Notes: generated by a model not told the origin, from the sequence alone. A DNA stretch of 64,000 nucleotides from Silene conica (GCA_029255685.2 CM055313.2:31294324-31358323), one strand, 5' to 3'. Shown: positions 47,082 to 60,266, numbered from the stretch's first letter. Numbers and translations are program-made.

Positions 47082-50000
47082 TGTAATACTCCGTATGTTA
47101 GCCTCAGTCAACGGTAGACAAACCCTGTTTTATACACGTATATCAAAAGGCATGTTTATAAAGTATTTTACGTAAACGGTTATTGTTTTATAAATCGTAT
47201 ATCTACGATTATTTCTTATTTCATAATTATTTTATATTCGATGATTATTTCGTAAAATGACATTTCATTCGTATTTCTTAATTTTAATAATATATTGATA
47301 ATTTATAATTAAATATATTTCCTATTTTATATTTATTTCTCGTTTATACTTAATTCCTATTTTTATTATTATTTAAGTCGAAATTGTATTTAAATCCTAA
47401 TTTTTATATATTCTTATGTAAGTACTAATGATTTATACTCTTATAATTGATTCAATTAATATTTTACTAATATTAATTTACATAATTTAATTAGTATAAA
47501 TAATTCATACGTACTCGTTTATTTTAAGTTACGGTTTAAGAACGTGATATAGATATATACGTGTCTCGAAATGCGTGATGGGCCGAGTAAGGAAATGTTG
47601 GACTCGGGTTTGGAGTTGAGAGAAACCGAGTGAACAACATAACCCTAAACCCTACCTCATACACTACAACGACAAACACCTATACACGTTCAACCCTAAC
47701 CCAAAAACCCTACCAACCCATCGACATCCTAAACCATACTATACATCGACAAAAAAAAAAAGATAAACCCTAGTTCACAGTAGCCACCGTGAGATTTAGA
47801 AGAACGAGAGAGAGGCCAACACTATCATAATCGTCACCATCATCGCAGTAAGACACCTACACCGTATACTCTGTTTCGTTTTAATTGTTTATTTTCGAAT
47901 TCGTTTCTAATTGCTTATTTCGAACTGTATATTGATTTTGTTGTGGTTCAAGTGTCTGGGTAGTCGAAGTAGGATGGTCATAGGTTGTTTTGGTTGTTAT
48001 CGTGGTGGTTGTGATGGTGGTTAATGGGTGTTTTTCGACAATAAAATGGAGGCTGCGAGATCAGGAACAGAGCAGGAACGCGGGTGGGACAAGGTGTTTG
48101 TAGGCGATTTCTGTGGCAGTTAGAACGGAGACGAGAGTGTGACGTGATCAAACATGTAACCACCGTAGGTCAGAGGTGACAACGGTGGTGGTCGTATCTG
48201 GTGTGGGCCAAGGTGGTGGTTGTGGTGAGACTGCCTTTAGGGCTGGACAGACGTAATGGTGTGGGGTGCTTGTTGGGACAGGGGGTTTCGTGGGATCTGT
48301 GCGACTGTGATAGGGAAAGCGATGCATAGGATTAACCACCCCTGGAACCACCGTGGGTCAGTGGTGACAATGGTGGTGGCCAGAGGTGGTGGTAGGCCTG
48401 GTGGAGAGAGATAATGGCGTGAGAAGAGGAGGTGTTGGGGGTGAAGGCGGAAAGTACCGTGTTGGGTCTGTGTACAGCGACTTAAGGAGTGTGTGTGGGG
48501 TTGTTTTAAGGGCCGAGAGTGGTAGACAAGCTGTGTGGGTCGTGGGCAGTAGCGTAGGCTAGAGTTTGCAACCATTGTTGGTGGTTGTTAGTGGCTAGGA
48601 AGGTGGTGGTAGTGTCGTAAAGAGGGGTGCACAACGGTGAAGGTGTTTGTGTTGTTTTCAGGGCTGGTGTCGTGGTCTGCCTGTATACGTGATGGGCTGC
48701 TGGGTATTAAGATCAATATGACGTCCTTGTCTTTGGTTGTGTATGATTATCATTATTATTATTATCATTATTATTATTGTTATGATTATTATTATTAGTA
48801 GTAGTAATGTTTTTATTATTATTGGTTTTATTATTATTACTTATTTTTAGTCTATGTTTACATTGGTTTTAATACTATTGTTATATTTATTTAATAGTTT
48901 CGTTTAATTAGTTTGAGTAATTGAGATATTATATTTGTTTATGTCTTTATATTAGTTAGTTATGTGTTGTATTCCATTAGTTTAACTTACTAAGTTGATT
49001 TATTTATTTGATCTAGTGACGATATTTTTATGAACGGGCTAATTAAGTTAAATAGATTAGTTGCGCATATATATAGTCTCGTTATGCGTAATACATTATT
49101 AAATAATTAATTCGAATGATTGATATATTATATTATTTGCATAATTGTATTAGTTAGTAATTATATATATTATATTGTTAGGTGTTGAGAATGTGGTGAA
49201 GTGATCTTACTGATTGGATATTAGCTGCATAATGGGATTATATTGCTATCCAGGTAGGATATACCTACTCAATCTCGGTTTAAAATGATTATCTTGGTTG
49301 ACATTTTACATGTGATGTGATGATATTGGTTGGATTGAGTAATGATTATTGTTATTGGCATTGACATTTCATTATTTAATAGCATGATTGATTAAGAGTA
49401 TTGTTGCATTCATGAGCACGGCATATGCATTGGTTACTGAGAAAGATGTGAATCAGATATTGTTCTGATATAAAGCCCAGGGTGGTTCTGCAGACCAGGC
49501 CTGGTGTCTATCAGCTGTTGAGCTGGTGTTCGGTGACGACCGATTATAGTCTGCCGGGAGGTTCGGTATGGCTTGGTGTTTCGGGTTATGATTGGTGTTT
49601 CGGGTTTGAGATTGAGATTGTGATTGAGCTCGAGCATATCATGGCATTTGCATATCATAATTGTTGCATTATTTATTATTGTGTTATCCTACTCAACCGC
49701 GAGGTTGACAGTGTATTCGTGTACACCTACGATGATCCGGAACGGGTAGTAGATTTTGACAGGTCTCGAGTTAGCTGTTTTGGGAGCTCATGGGGATGCA
49801 TGAGGATGTTGACTTGCCTATCTACCTAGTGATTAGCCCACTTAGTCAGACTATCACGATGTAGCTTAGTAATTTAATGTTTCCGCTGTAGTGGTTTTTG
49901 TATTTTGGTACTTCGGTTTGAGTTACGTTAGTTGTAATAATAAAAGTTTAAATTTAACCAGTTTTTATATAAAGTGCTTTGGTTTGGTTACTTTGCTATT

Positions 50001-50087
50001 CACTACCTCGGACATTCCGAGATGGTAACAGCTCTATTTATTTGAGAATGTCTTGCTAAAGGCTCTTAAATAAATGGGGGTGTTACA
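47082..50087 (+). repeat. LTR 7 of the tandem array
   Basis: 3006 bp. Marker states as LTRs 5 and 6, plus a private A at 48154 (AAACATG instead of AAACCTG). Confidence 0.95.
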
Positions 50088-51661
50088 AAGTGGTATCAGA
50101 GCATGTTTTTGAAAAAGAAATCATTTAAAAAGTAGTTATTATTTATGCATAATTCCAACTCCATTGTTTAGAATATTCATTTAAGTTTTCAAATAATAAT
50201 CCACGAAAAATCTTAACGAGTGGTTCTTTGATAGTAATTTTGCAAGTTGCCCCAAGTTTCTGTCTAATTGCTGTAAAGATTCTGTTCAGACCAACTGAGT
50301 TGTAAAATTTGTTATAAATAATTTCCTTGTGATTTGGGTTTGATTCTTTTTCCTATAATTAGTTGATTCTTTATATTTTCTAAAAACTATAATATCTCAC
50401 AATATGGCTAAGCGGTTAATTAATTATGATTTTTTTTGAAGTTGCAACGTGATGTATGAATGTTGAAATGGTAAGTTGTGAAAGTTTAAATATAAAAGTT
50501 TAACCAAATATGAATTTTATAATGTGACCAGGTAATATCCTGATATGGCATTGATAACATGAGTGGCAGACATGAGAAATGAATATAGAGTTTATTATAT
50601 GATAATATAGCCTTGTTGTTACAATAATGTGAATGAATTTCATGATCTTGTATGACTGTTATTTGCAGAAGTTGAAACGAAATATATAAAGCTAAATATG
50701 ACAAGGTGTTATGGTTACAATACTTGGTATGATTATCATGTATATAAATGACTTGATACGTGCCTTTATATGCTTATAGGCGTGTTTATTTATAACTGCT
50801 AGTTGTTAACTTTGACTAGTTCTTGTATAAAGAGATTTGCAATAGGTATATTTATGTATGTTTTATTACGTGTTACCACTGTTATTTTATCACGTGTTAT
50901 GCAATATCGTAAGAAGTTCGAAATTTTATATTGGTGAAGGGATGTTGTCAAATTGTTTTGTGACCCCGTGAATATCTATATGATAATTCGAGTTGTGCTC
51001 AGATGTTCACATGTTCTATGTTTTGGTAACTTAACGCCTCAGTCAGAAGACGTATTATGTAAGTTATAATTGTTGTTAGTTGTGGTGAAATGAGAAATGG
51101 GTAGTAGGTTGTGCACAATTATCTTCTAGCATGTCGCTTTACCTTTATATGTAGTGATGATTGGTGTTTAGTGAGACATAGATGAGATGGAGGTTACGGG
51201 GACGTAACCAGGTTTAAGGAGGATAGGATTGAAAAATCTCGAAAGTTTGGTTGTTAATTATTACCTGAGTTGATTAGTAGTTTTATACATGAAAGTATTG
51301 CTTTGTGTTATATCTTTTGAGTTGGTGCAATGATGTGAATTATGTATATATATATATATATTTATTGCATTTACTTGTTGGCATGTTTCTTTCAGGAGGA
51401 TAGACCGTAGTAGTATGTCTTCATAGAAGATTTAGGCAGTCAGTGCAGAAGAGTGGAGGAGTGTCGTGTTTGGTTGTGTGGTTGAGTAGGTGCTTAGACA
51501 GCTGTTAAACTTCGGGACGAAGTTTGGTTTAAGGGAGGTGGAATGTAACACATGTCATTTCTGAAGGGAGTGATCTGGAATAGAGGACGTGAGTTGTTGT
51601 TGTTTTGATGATGGGTAGTGTGGTGAACTTCGGGGACGAAGTTCTTTTAAGGAGGGACGAC
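50088..51661 (+). mobile_element. Interior 7 of the tandem array
   Basis: 1574 bp. Private C in TTTCAGGAGG at about 51393. Confidence 0.93.
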
Positions 51662-54600
51662 TGTAATACTCCGTATGTTAGCCTCAGTCAACGGTAGACA
51701 AACCCTGTTTTATACACGTATATCAAAAGGCATGTTTATAAAGTATTTTACGTAAACGGTTATTGTTTTATAAATCGTATATCTACGATTATTTCTTATT
51801 TCATAATTATTTTATATTCGATGATTATTTCGTAAAATGACATTTCATTCGTATTTCTTAATTTTAATAATATATTGATAATTTATAATTAAATATATTT
51901 CCTATTTTATATTTATTTCTCGTTTATACTTAATTCCTATTTTTATTATTATTTAAGTCGAAATTGTATTTAAATCCTAATTTTTATATATTCTTATGTA
52001 AGTACTAATGATTTATACTCTTATAATTGATTCAATTAATATTTTACTAATATTAATTTACATAATTTAATTAGTATAAATAATTCATACGTACTCGTTT
52101 ATTTTAAGTTACGGTTTAAGAACGTGATATAGATATATACGTGTCTCGAAATGCGTGATGGGCCGAGTAAGGAAATGTTGGACTCGGGTTTGGAGTTGAG
52201 AGAAACCGAGTGAACAACATAACCCTAAACCCTACCTCATACACTACAACGACAAACACCTATACACGTTCAACCCTAACCCAAAAACCCTACCAACCCA
52301 TCGACATCCTAAACCATACTATACATCGACAAAAAAAAAAAGATAAACCCTAGTTCACAGTAGCCACCGTGAGATTTAGAAGAACGAGAGAGAGGCCAAC
52401 ACTATCATAATCGTCACCATCATCGCAGTAAGACACCTACACCGTATACTCTGTTTCGTTTTAATTGTTTATTTTCGAATTCGTTTCTAATTGCTTATTT
52501 CGAACTGTATATTGATTTTGTTGTGGTTCAAGTGTCTGGGTAGTCGAAGTAGGATGGTCATAGGTTGTTTTGGTTGTTATCGTGGTGGTTGTGATGGTGG
52601 TTAATGGGTGTTTTTCGACAATAAAATGGAGGCTGCGAGATCAGGAACAGAGCAGGAACGCGGGTGGAACAAGGTGTTTGTAGGCGATTTCTGTGGCAGT
52701 TAGAACGGAGACGAGAGTGTGACGTGATCAAACCTGTAACCACCGTAGGTCAGAGGTGACAACGGTGGTGGTCGTATCTGGTGTGGGCCAAGGTGGTGGT
52801 TGTGGTGAGACTGCCTTTAGGGCTGGACAGACGTAATGGTGTGGGGTGCTTGTTGGGACAGGGGGTTTCGTGGGATCTGTGCGACTGTGATAGGGAAAGC
52901 GATGCATAGGATTAACCACCCCTGGAACCACCGTGGGTCAGTGGTGACAATGGTGGTGGCCAGAGGTGGTGGTAGGCCTGGTGGAGAGAGATAATGGCGT
53001 GAGAAGAGGAGGTGTTGGGGGTGAAGGCGGAAAGTACCGTGTTGGGTCTGTGTACAGCGACTTAAGGAGTGTGTGTGGGGTTGTTTTAAGGGCCGAGAGT
53101 GGTAGACAAGCTGTGTGGGTCGTGGGCAGTAGCGTAGGCTAGAGTTTGCAACCATTGTTGGTGGTTGTTAGTGGCTAGGAAGGTGGTGGTAGTGTCGTAA
53201 AGAGGGGTGCACAACGGTGAAGGTGTTTGTGTTGTTTTCAGGGCTGGTGTCGTGGTCTGCCTGTATACGTGATGGGCTGCTGGGTATTAAGATCAATATG
53301 ACGTCCTTGTCTTTGGTTGTGTATGATTATCATTATTATTATTATCATTATTATTATTGTTATGATTATTATTATTAGTAGTAGTAATGTTTTTATTATT
53401 ATTGGTTTTATTATTATTACTTATTTTTAGTCTATGTTTACATTGGTTTTAATACTATTGTTATATTTATTTAATAGTTTCGTTTAATTAGTATGAGTAA
53501 TTGAGATATTATATTTGTTTATGTCTTTATATTAGTTAGTTATGTGTTGTATTCCATTAGTTTAACTTACTAAGTTGATTTATTTATTTGATCTAGTGAC
53601 GATATTTTTATGAACGGGCTAATTAAGTTAAATAGATTAGTTGCGCATATATATAGTCTCGTTATGCGTAATACATTATTAAATAATTAATTCGAATGAT
53701 TGATATATTATATTATTTGCATAATTGTATTAGTTAGTAATTATATATATTATATTGTTAGGTGTTGAGAATGTGGTGAAGTGATCTTACTGATTGGATA
53801 TTAGCTGCATAATGGGATTATATTGCTATCCAGGTAGGATATACCTACTCAATCTCGGTTTAAAATGATTATCTTGGTTGACATTTTACATGTGATGTGA
53901 TGATATTGGTTGGATTGAGTAATGATTATTGTTATTGGCATTGACATTTCATTATTTAATAGCATGATTGATTAAGAGTATTGTTGCATTCATGAGCACG
54001 GCATATGCATTGGTTACTGAGAAAGATGTGAATCAGATATTGTTCTGATATAAAGCCCAGGGTGGTTCTGCAGACCAGGCCTGGTGTCTATCAGCTGTTG
54101 AGCTGGTGTTCGGTGACGACCGATTATAGTCTGCCGGGAGGTTCGGTATGGCTTGGTGTTTCGGGTTATGATTGGTGTTTCGGGTTTGAGATTGAGATTG
54201 TGATTGAGCTCGAGCATATCATGGCATTTGCATATCATAATTGTTGCATTATTTATTATTGTGTTATCCTACTCAACCGCGAGGTTGACAGTGTATTCGT
54301 GTACACCTACGATGATCCGGAACGGGTAGTAGATTTTGACAGGTCTCGAGTTAGCTGTTTTGGGAGCTCATGGGGATGCATGAGGATGTTGACTTGCCTA
54401 TCTACCTAGTGATTAGCCCACTTAGTCAGACTATCACGATGTAGCTTAGTAATTTAATGTTTCCGCTGTAGTGGTTTTTGTATTTTGGTACTTCGGTTTG
54501 AGTTACGTTAGTTGTAATAATAAAAGTTTAAATTTAACCAGTTTTTATATAAAGTGCTTTGGTTTGGTTACTTTGCTATTCACTACCTCGGACATTCCGA

Positions 54601-54667
54601 GATGGTAACAGCTCTATTTATTTGAGAATGTCTTGCTAAAGGCTCTTAAATAAATGGGGGTGTTACA
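51662..54667 (+). repeat. LTR 8 of the tandem array
   Basis: 3006 bp. Group B markers, but GGGTGGAAC, and AGTATGAG at about 53493, which only LTR 9 shares. Confidence 0.95.
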
Positions 54668-56239
54668 AAGTGGTATCAGAGCATGTTTTTGAAAAAGAAA
54701 TCATTTAAAAAGTAGTTATTATTTATGCATAATTCCAACTCCATTGTTTAGAATATTCATTTAAGTTTTCAAATAATAATCCACGAAAAATCTTAACGAG
54801 TGGTTCTTTGATAGTAATTTTGCAAGTTGCCCCAAGTTTCTGTCTAATTGCTGTAAAGATTCTGTTCAGACCAACTGAGTTGTAAAATTTGTTATAAATA
54901 ATTTCCTTGTGATTTGGGTTTGATTCTTTTTCCTATAATTAGTTGATTCTTTATATTTTCTAAAAACTATAATATCTCACAATATGGCTAAGCGGTTAAT
55001 TAATTATGATTTTTTTTGAAGTTGCAACGTGATGTATGAATGTTGAAATGGTAAGTTGTGAAAGTTTAAATATAAAAGTTTAACCAAATATGAATTTTAT
55101 AATGTGACCAGGTAATATCCTGATATGGCATTGATAACATGAGTGGCAGACATGAGAAATGAATATAGAGTTTATTATATGATAATATAGCCTTGTTGTT
55201 ACAATAATGTGAATGAATTTCATGATCTTGTATGACTGTTATTTGCAGAAGTTGAAACGAAATATATAAAGCTAAATATGACAAGGTGTTATGGTTACAA
55301 TACTTGGTATGATTATCATGTATATAAATGACTTGATACGTGCCTTTATATGCTTATAGGCGTGTTTATTTATAACTGCTAGTTGTTAACTTTGACTAGT
55401 TCTTGTATAAAGAGATTTGCAATAGGTATATTTATGTATGTTTTATTACGTGTTACCACTGTTATTTTATCACGTGTTATGCAATATCGTAAGAAGTTCG
55501 AAATTTTATATTGGTGAAGGGATGTTGTCAAATTGTTTTGTGACCCCGTGAATATCTATATGATAATTCGAGTTGTGCTCAGATGTTCACATGTTCTATG
55601 TTTTGGTAACTTAACGCCTCAGTCAGAAGACGTATTATGTAAGTTATAATTGTTGTTAGTTGTGGTGAAATGATAAATGGGTAGTAGGTTGTGCACAATT
55701 ATCTTCTAGCATGTCGCTTTACCTTTATATGTAGTGATGATTGGTGTTTAGTGAGACATAGATGAGATGGAGGTTACGGGGACGTAACCAGGTTTAAGGA
55801 GGATAGGATTGAAAAATCTCGAAAGTTTGGTTGTTAATTATTACCTGAGTTGATTAGTAGTTTTATACATGAAAGTATTGCTTTGTGTTATATCTTTTGA
55901 GTTGGTGCAATGATGTGAATTATGTATATATATATATATTTATTGCATTTACTTGTTGGCATGTTTCTTTAAGGAGGATAGACCGTAGTAGTATGTCTTC
56001 ATAGAAGATTTAGGCAGTCAGTGCAGAAGAGTGGAGGAGTGTCGTGTTTGGTTGTGTGGTTGAGTAGGTGCTTAGACAGCTGTTAAACTTCGGGACGAAG
56101 TTTGGTTTAAGGGAGGTGGAATGTAACACATGTCATTTCTGAAGGGAGTGATCTGGAATAGAGGACGTGAGTTGTTGTTGTTTTGATGATGGGTAGTGTG
56201 GTGAACTTCGGGGACGAAGTTCTTTTAAGGAGGGACGAC
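54668..56239 (+). mobile_element. Interior 8 of the tandem array
   Basis: 1572 bp. Private T in GATAAATGGG at about 55673; intermediate TA length. Confidence 0.93.
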
Positions 56240-59200
56240 TGTAATACTCCGTATGTTAGCCTCAGTCAACGGTAGACAAACCCTGTTTTATACACGTATA
56301 TCAAAAGGCATGTTTATAAAGTATTTTACGTAAACGGTTATTGTTTTATAAATCGTATATCTACGATTATTTCTTATTTCATAATTATTTTATATTCGAT
56401 GATTATTTCGTAAAATGACATTTCATTCGTATTTCTTAATTTTAATAATATATTGATAATTTATAATTAAATATATTTCCTATTTTATATTTATTTCTCG
56501 TTTATACTTAATTCCTATTTTTATTATTATTTAAGTCGAAATTGTATTTAAATCCTAATTTTTATATATTCTTATGTAAGTACTAATGATTTATACTCTT
56601 ATAATTGATTCAATTAATATTTTACTAATATTAATTTACATAATTTAATTAGTATAAATAATTCATACGTACTCGTTTATTTTAAGTTACGGTTTAAGAA
56701 CGTGATATAGATATATACGTGTCTCGAAATGCGTGATGGGCCGAGTAAGGAAATGTTGGACTCGGGTTTGGAGTTGAGAGAAACCGAGTGAACAACATAA
56801 CCCTAAACCCTACCTCATACACTACAACGACAAACACCTATACACGTTCAACCCTAACCCAAAAACCCTACCAACCCATCGACATCCTAAACCATACTAT
56901 ACATCGACAAAAAAAAAAAGATAAACCCTAGTTCACAGTAGCCACCGTGAGATTTAGAAGAACGAGAGAGAGGCCAACACTATCATAATCGTCACCATCA
57001 TCGCAGTAAGACACCTACACCGTATACTCTGTTTCGTTTTAATTGTTTATTTTCGAATTCGTTTCTAATTGCTTATTTCGAACTGTATATTGATTTTGTT
57101 GTGGTTCAAGTGTCTGGGTAGTCGAAGTAGGATGGTCATAGGTTGTTTTGGTTGTTATCGTGGTGGTTGTGATGGTGGTTAATGGGTGTTTTTCGACAAT
57201 AAAATGGAGGCTGCGAGATCAGGAACAGAGCAGGAATGCGGGTGGAACAAGGTGTTTGTAGGCGATTTCTGTGGCAGTTAGAACGGAGACGAGAGTGTGA
57301 CGTGATCAAACCTGTAACCACCGTAGGTCAGAGGTGACAACGGTGGTGGTCGTATCTGGTGTGGGCCAAGGTGGTGGTTGTGGTGAGACTGCCTTTAGGG
57401 CTGGACAGACGTAATGGTGTGGGGTGCTTGTTGGGACAGGGGGTTTCGTGGGATCTGTGCGACTGTGATAGGGAAAGCGATGCATAGGATTAACCACCCC
57501 TGGAACCACCGTGGGTCAGTGGTGACAATGGTGGTGGCCAGAGGTGGTGGTAGGCCTGGTGGAGAGAGATAATGGCGTGAGAAGAGGAGGTGTTGGGGGT
57601 GAAGGCGGAAAGTACCGTGTTGGGTCTGTGTACAGCGACTTAAGGAGTGTGTGTGGGGTTGTTTTAAGGGCCGAGAGTGGTAGACAAGCTGTGTGGGTCG
57701 TGGGCAGTAGCGTAGGCTAGAGTTTGCAACCATTGTTGGTGGTTGTTAGTGGCTAGGAAGGTGGTGGTAGTGTCGTAAAGAGGGGTGCACAACGGTGAAG
57801 GTGTTTGTGTTGTTTTCAGGGCTGGTGTCGTGGTCTGCCTGTATACGTGATGGGCTGCTGGGTATTAAGATCAATATGACGTCCTTGTCTTTGGTTGTGT
57901 ATGATTATCATTATTATTATTATCATTATTATTATTGTTATGATTATTATTATTAGTAGTAGTAATGTTTTTATTATTATTGGTTTTATTATTATTACTT
58001 ATTTTTAGTCTATGTTTACATTGGTTTTAATACTATTGTTATATTTATTTAATAGTTTCGTTTAATTAGTATGAGTAATTGAGATATTATATTTGTTTAT
58101 GTCTTTATATTAGTTAGTTATGTGTTGTATTCCATTAGTTTAACTTACTAAGTTGATTTATTTATTTGATCTAGTGACGATATTTTTATGAACGGGCTAA
58201 TTAAGTTAAATAGATTAGTTGCGCATATATATAGTCTCGTTATGCGTAATACATTATTAAATAATTAATTCGAATGATTGATATATTATATTATTTGCAT
58301 AATTGTATTAGTTAGTAATTATATATATTATATTGTTAGGTGTTGAGAATGTGGTGAAGTGATCTTACTGATTGGATATTAGCTGCATAATGGGATTATA
58401 TTGCTATCCAGGTAGGATATACCTACTCAATCTCGGTTTAAAATGATTATCTTGGTTGACATTTTACATGTGATGTGATGATATTGGTTGGATTGAGTAA
58501 TGATTATTGTTATTGGCATTGACATTTCATTATTTAATAGCATGATTGATTAAGAGTATTGTTGCATTCATGAGCACGGCATATGCATTGGTTACTGAGA
58601 AAGATGTGAATCAGATATTGTTCTGATATAAAGCCCAGGGTGGTTCTGCAGACCAGGCCTGGTGTCTATCAGCTGTTGAGCTGGTGTTCGGTGACGACCG
58701 ATTATAGTCTGCCGGGAGGTTCGGTATGGCTTGGTGTTTCGGGTTATGATTGGTGTTTCGGGTTTGAGATTGAGATTGTGATTGAGCTCGAGCATATCAT
58801 GGCATTTGCATATCATAATTGTTGCATTATTTATTATTGTGTTATCCTACTCAACCGCGAGGTTGACAGTGTATTCGTGTACACCTACGATGATCCGGAA
58901 CGGGTAGTAGATTTTGACAGGTCTCGAGTTAGCTGTTTTGGGAGCTCATGGGGATGCATGAGGATGTTGACTTGCCTATCTACCTAGTGATTAGCCCACT
59001 TAGTCAGACTATCACGATGTAGCTTAGTAATTTAATGTTTCCGCTGTAGTGGTTTTTGTATTTTGGTACTTCGGTTTGAGTTACGTTAGTTGTAATAATA
59101 AAAGTTTAAATTTAACCAGTTTTTATATAAAGTGCTTTGGTTTGGTTACTTTTCTATTCACTACCTCGGACATTCCGAGATGGTAACAGCTCTATTTATT

Positions 59201-59245
59201 TGAGAATGTCTTGCTAAAGGCTCTTAAATACATGGGGGTGTTACA
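56240..59245 (+). repeat. LTR 9 (outer 3' LTR) of the tandem array
   Basis: 3006 bp. Shares AGTATGAG with LTR 8. It has the most private changes of any copy: T at 57237, T at 59153 and C at 59231. It is followed directly by ATGAT, not by a primer site. Confidence 0.95.
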
Positions 59246-59397
59246 ATGATGCCGTGTATGTCTCTCACGCCTCTTATATTAGTAATATGATAGATTTGGT
59301 AAATATGGTATATTTATTTAATATCTTATCTATCTAGATTATGGTAAAAGATATAGTTATAATTTTATTATATTCTATATCTTGACAAGATTTAGGA
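59246..59397 (+). repeat. Middle part of the split copia LTR, with ATGAT duplication
   Basis: The first five bases (59246-59250) are the right copy of the ATGAT target duplication. The segment then continues the copia LTR: 'TTTATTTAATATCTTATC', 'CTAGATTATGGTA' and 'TTGACAAGATTTAGGA' align in order with about 365-450 of the first LTR. It is cut at about 59397 by a LINE tail. Confidence 0.75.
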
Positions 59398-59858
59398 TAG
59401 TGAGAGCAGAACTGTCCTCTCTGAGCATTATTGCAGATGACAGTTGTTGTATTTGTGGTTCTGCAGCAGAGACAGTTCAGCATTTGTTTTGTCAACGCCA
59501 GTACAGAGAGCAGATTCTTCAGGGCATTGCTGCATGGTGTGACTTTAGGCCTCTGAATACTTTGGATAATTAATGGAGAATGTGTATCAGGGGCACTAAA
59601 CTTCAAAGAGCTATCAAAAACAGTGTCATCAATGCTATTATTTATCATACTTGGATGCAGAGGAACAGAACCAGACATGAGCAAAATTTACTGAGACCAA
59701 CTATTGTAATCAAAATTATAAAATCAGAGTTAAGTAGTTTTATTAATAGTCGGAATCATGATAGATTATCCGATAAGGACAAAGCTTACATAAGCTCCCT
59801 TGGCTAGCCCTATGTAATTAACAACTTTTTGATCAATATACTTACCTTTTACCAAAAA
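59398..59858 (+). pseudogene. 5'-truncated plant LINE tail (zf-RVT region)
   Basis: One reading frame runs from about 59398 to 59807, interrupted by a TAA at 59571-59573. It encodes 'D-S-C-C-I-C-G-S-A-A-E-T-V-Q-H-L-F', the Cys/His pattern of the reverse-transcriptase zinc-binding (zf-RVT) domain at the C-terminus of plant L1-type polyproteins. It continues in phase with 'IYHTWMQRNRTRHEQN', also typical of that tail. After the stop at 59805-59807 there is a short 3' UTR ending in an A7 run (59854-59860). Endonuclease and RT are absent, as expected for a 5'-truncated insertion. The sequence sits inside the copia LTR, which resumes right after the A run. I could not identify a clear target-site duplication. 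Confidence 0.82.
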
Positions 59859-59860
59859 AA

Positions 59861-60141
59861 ATGAATTCTAGTTAAGGTAATATTCTTTAGATACTAGGGT
59901 GTGGAAAACCTAGATCTAAAAAAATCACAAACGAAAATTCATCAATTGAGATCGTGTGTTGTCGTGCTTCAAACAATCAAAATTCCGTTACAAGATCTTA
60001 TGTGCGACATGGTTCTTACTCATTCAATTTATGTAAGATAGTTGAGTATTTTACGATACTCGTTGTGATTCAAGTATTTCACGGTACTTGAAGATCGTTA
60101 GGTATTTCACAATGCTTAGTTTTGATTCAACTACACACATC
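59861..60141 (+). repeat. Right part of the split copia LTR
   Basis: 'GAATTCTAGTT', 'GGAAAACCTAGA' and the serial 'GTATTTCACGGTACTTGA' style repeats align in order with about 600-955 of the first copia LTR. The expected LTR end and primer site are missing; similarity fades at about 60141. Confidence 0.75.
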
Positions 60142-60266
60142 AAGATAGGACCGGGTATCGATGCACCGACCACAGGGGTTCTACCTTACTTTTTAAGTAG
60201 CTTGCCAATGTGAAGATCAAATCTAATTTGTCCAACTTCAACCCCTACCCACTATGCTAAGACATC
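60142..60266 (-). mobile_element. Possible tRNA-derived SINE (minus strand)
   Basis: On the minus strand, TAGCATAGTGGG (60259-60248) fits the pol III A-box consensus TRGCNNAGYNGG. GCATCGATACC (60164-60154) matches 9 of 11 positions of the B-box GGTTCGANNCC. The boxes are 83 bp apart, longer than in a simple tRNA. No tail or duplication was found and the ends are guesses. Chance similarity is possible. Confidence 0.3.

Larger units (their letters stand above)
19612..59245 (+). mobile_element. Tandemly amplified non-autonomous LTR retrotransposon: 9 LTRs, 8 interiors
   Basis: Nine direct LTRs, each exactly 3006 bp, alternate with eight interiors of 1570-1574 bp, giving a repeat unit of 4576-4580 bp and a total of 39,634 bp. 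Each LTR begins TGTAATACTCC and ends GGGGTGTTACA; each interior begins with a tRNA-iMet primer site and ends with a purine tract. One 5-bp duplication brackets the entire block, so a single insertion expanded afterwards. Interiors encode no retroviral protein and are shorter than one LTR (a LARD/TRIM-like design). The CTTCGGGGACGAAG block before the purine tract suggests a chromovirus-type helper. Units differ by very few SNPs and by the length of one TA repeat. The antisense and sense frames of 60-115 codons recurring in every unit resemble no known protein and are unlikely to be genes. Confidence 0.95.

Noticed and set aside
1-60141. The copia LTR at 1-1221 and the split LTR at 19323-60141 as the two ends of one giant nested copia element
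   Set aside because: They are in the same orientation, but they are clearly diverged, no matching gag-pol lies between them in plus orientation (the pol fragment is on the minus strand), and no shared target duplication is visible.
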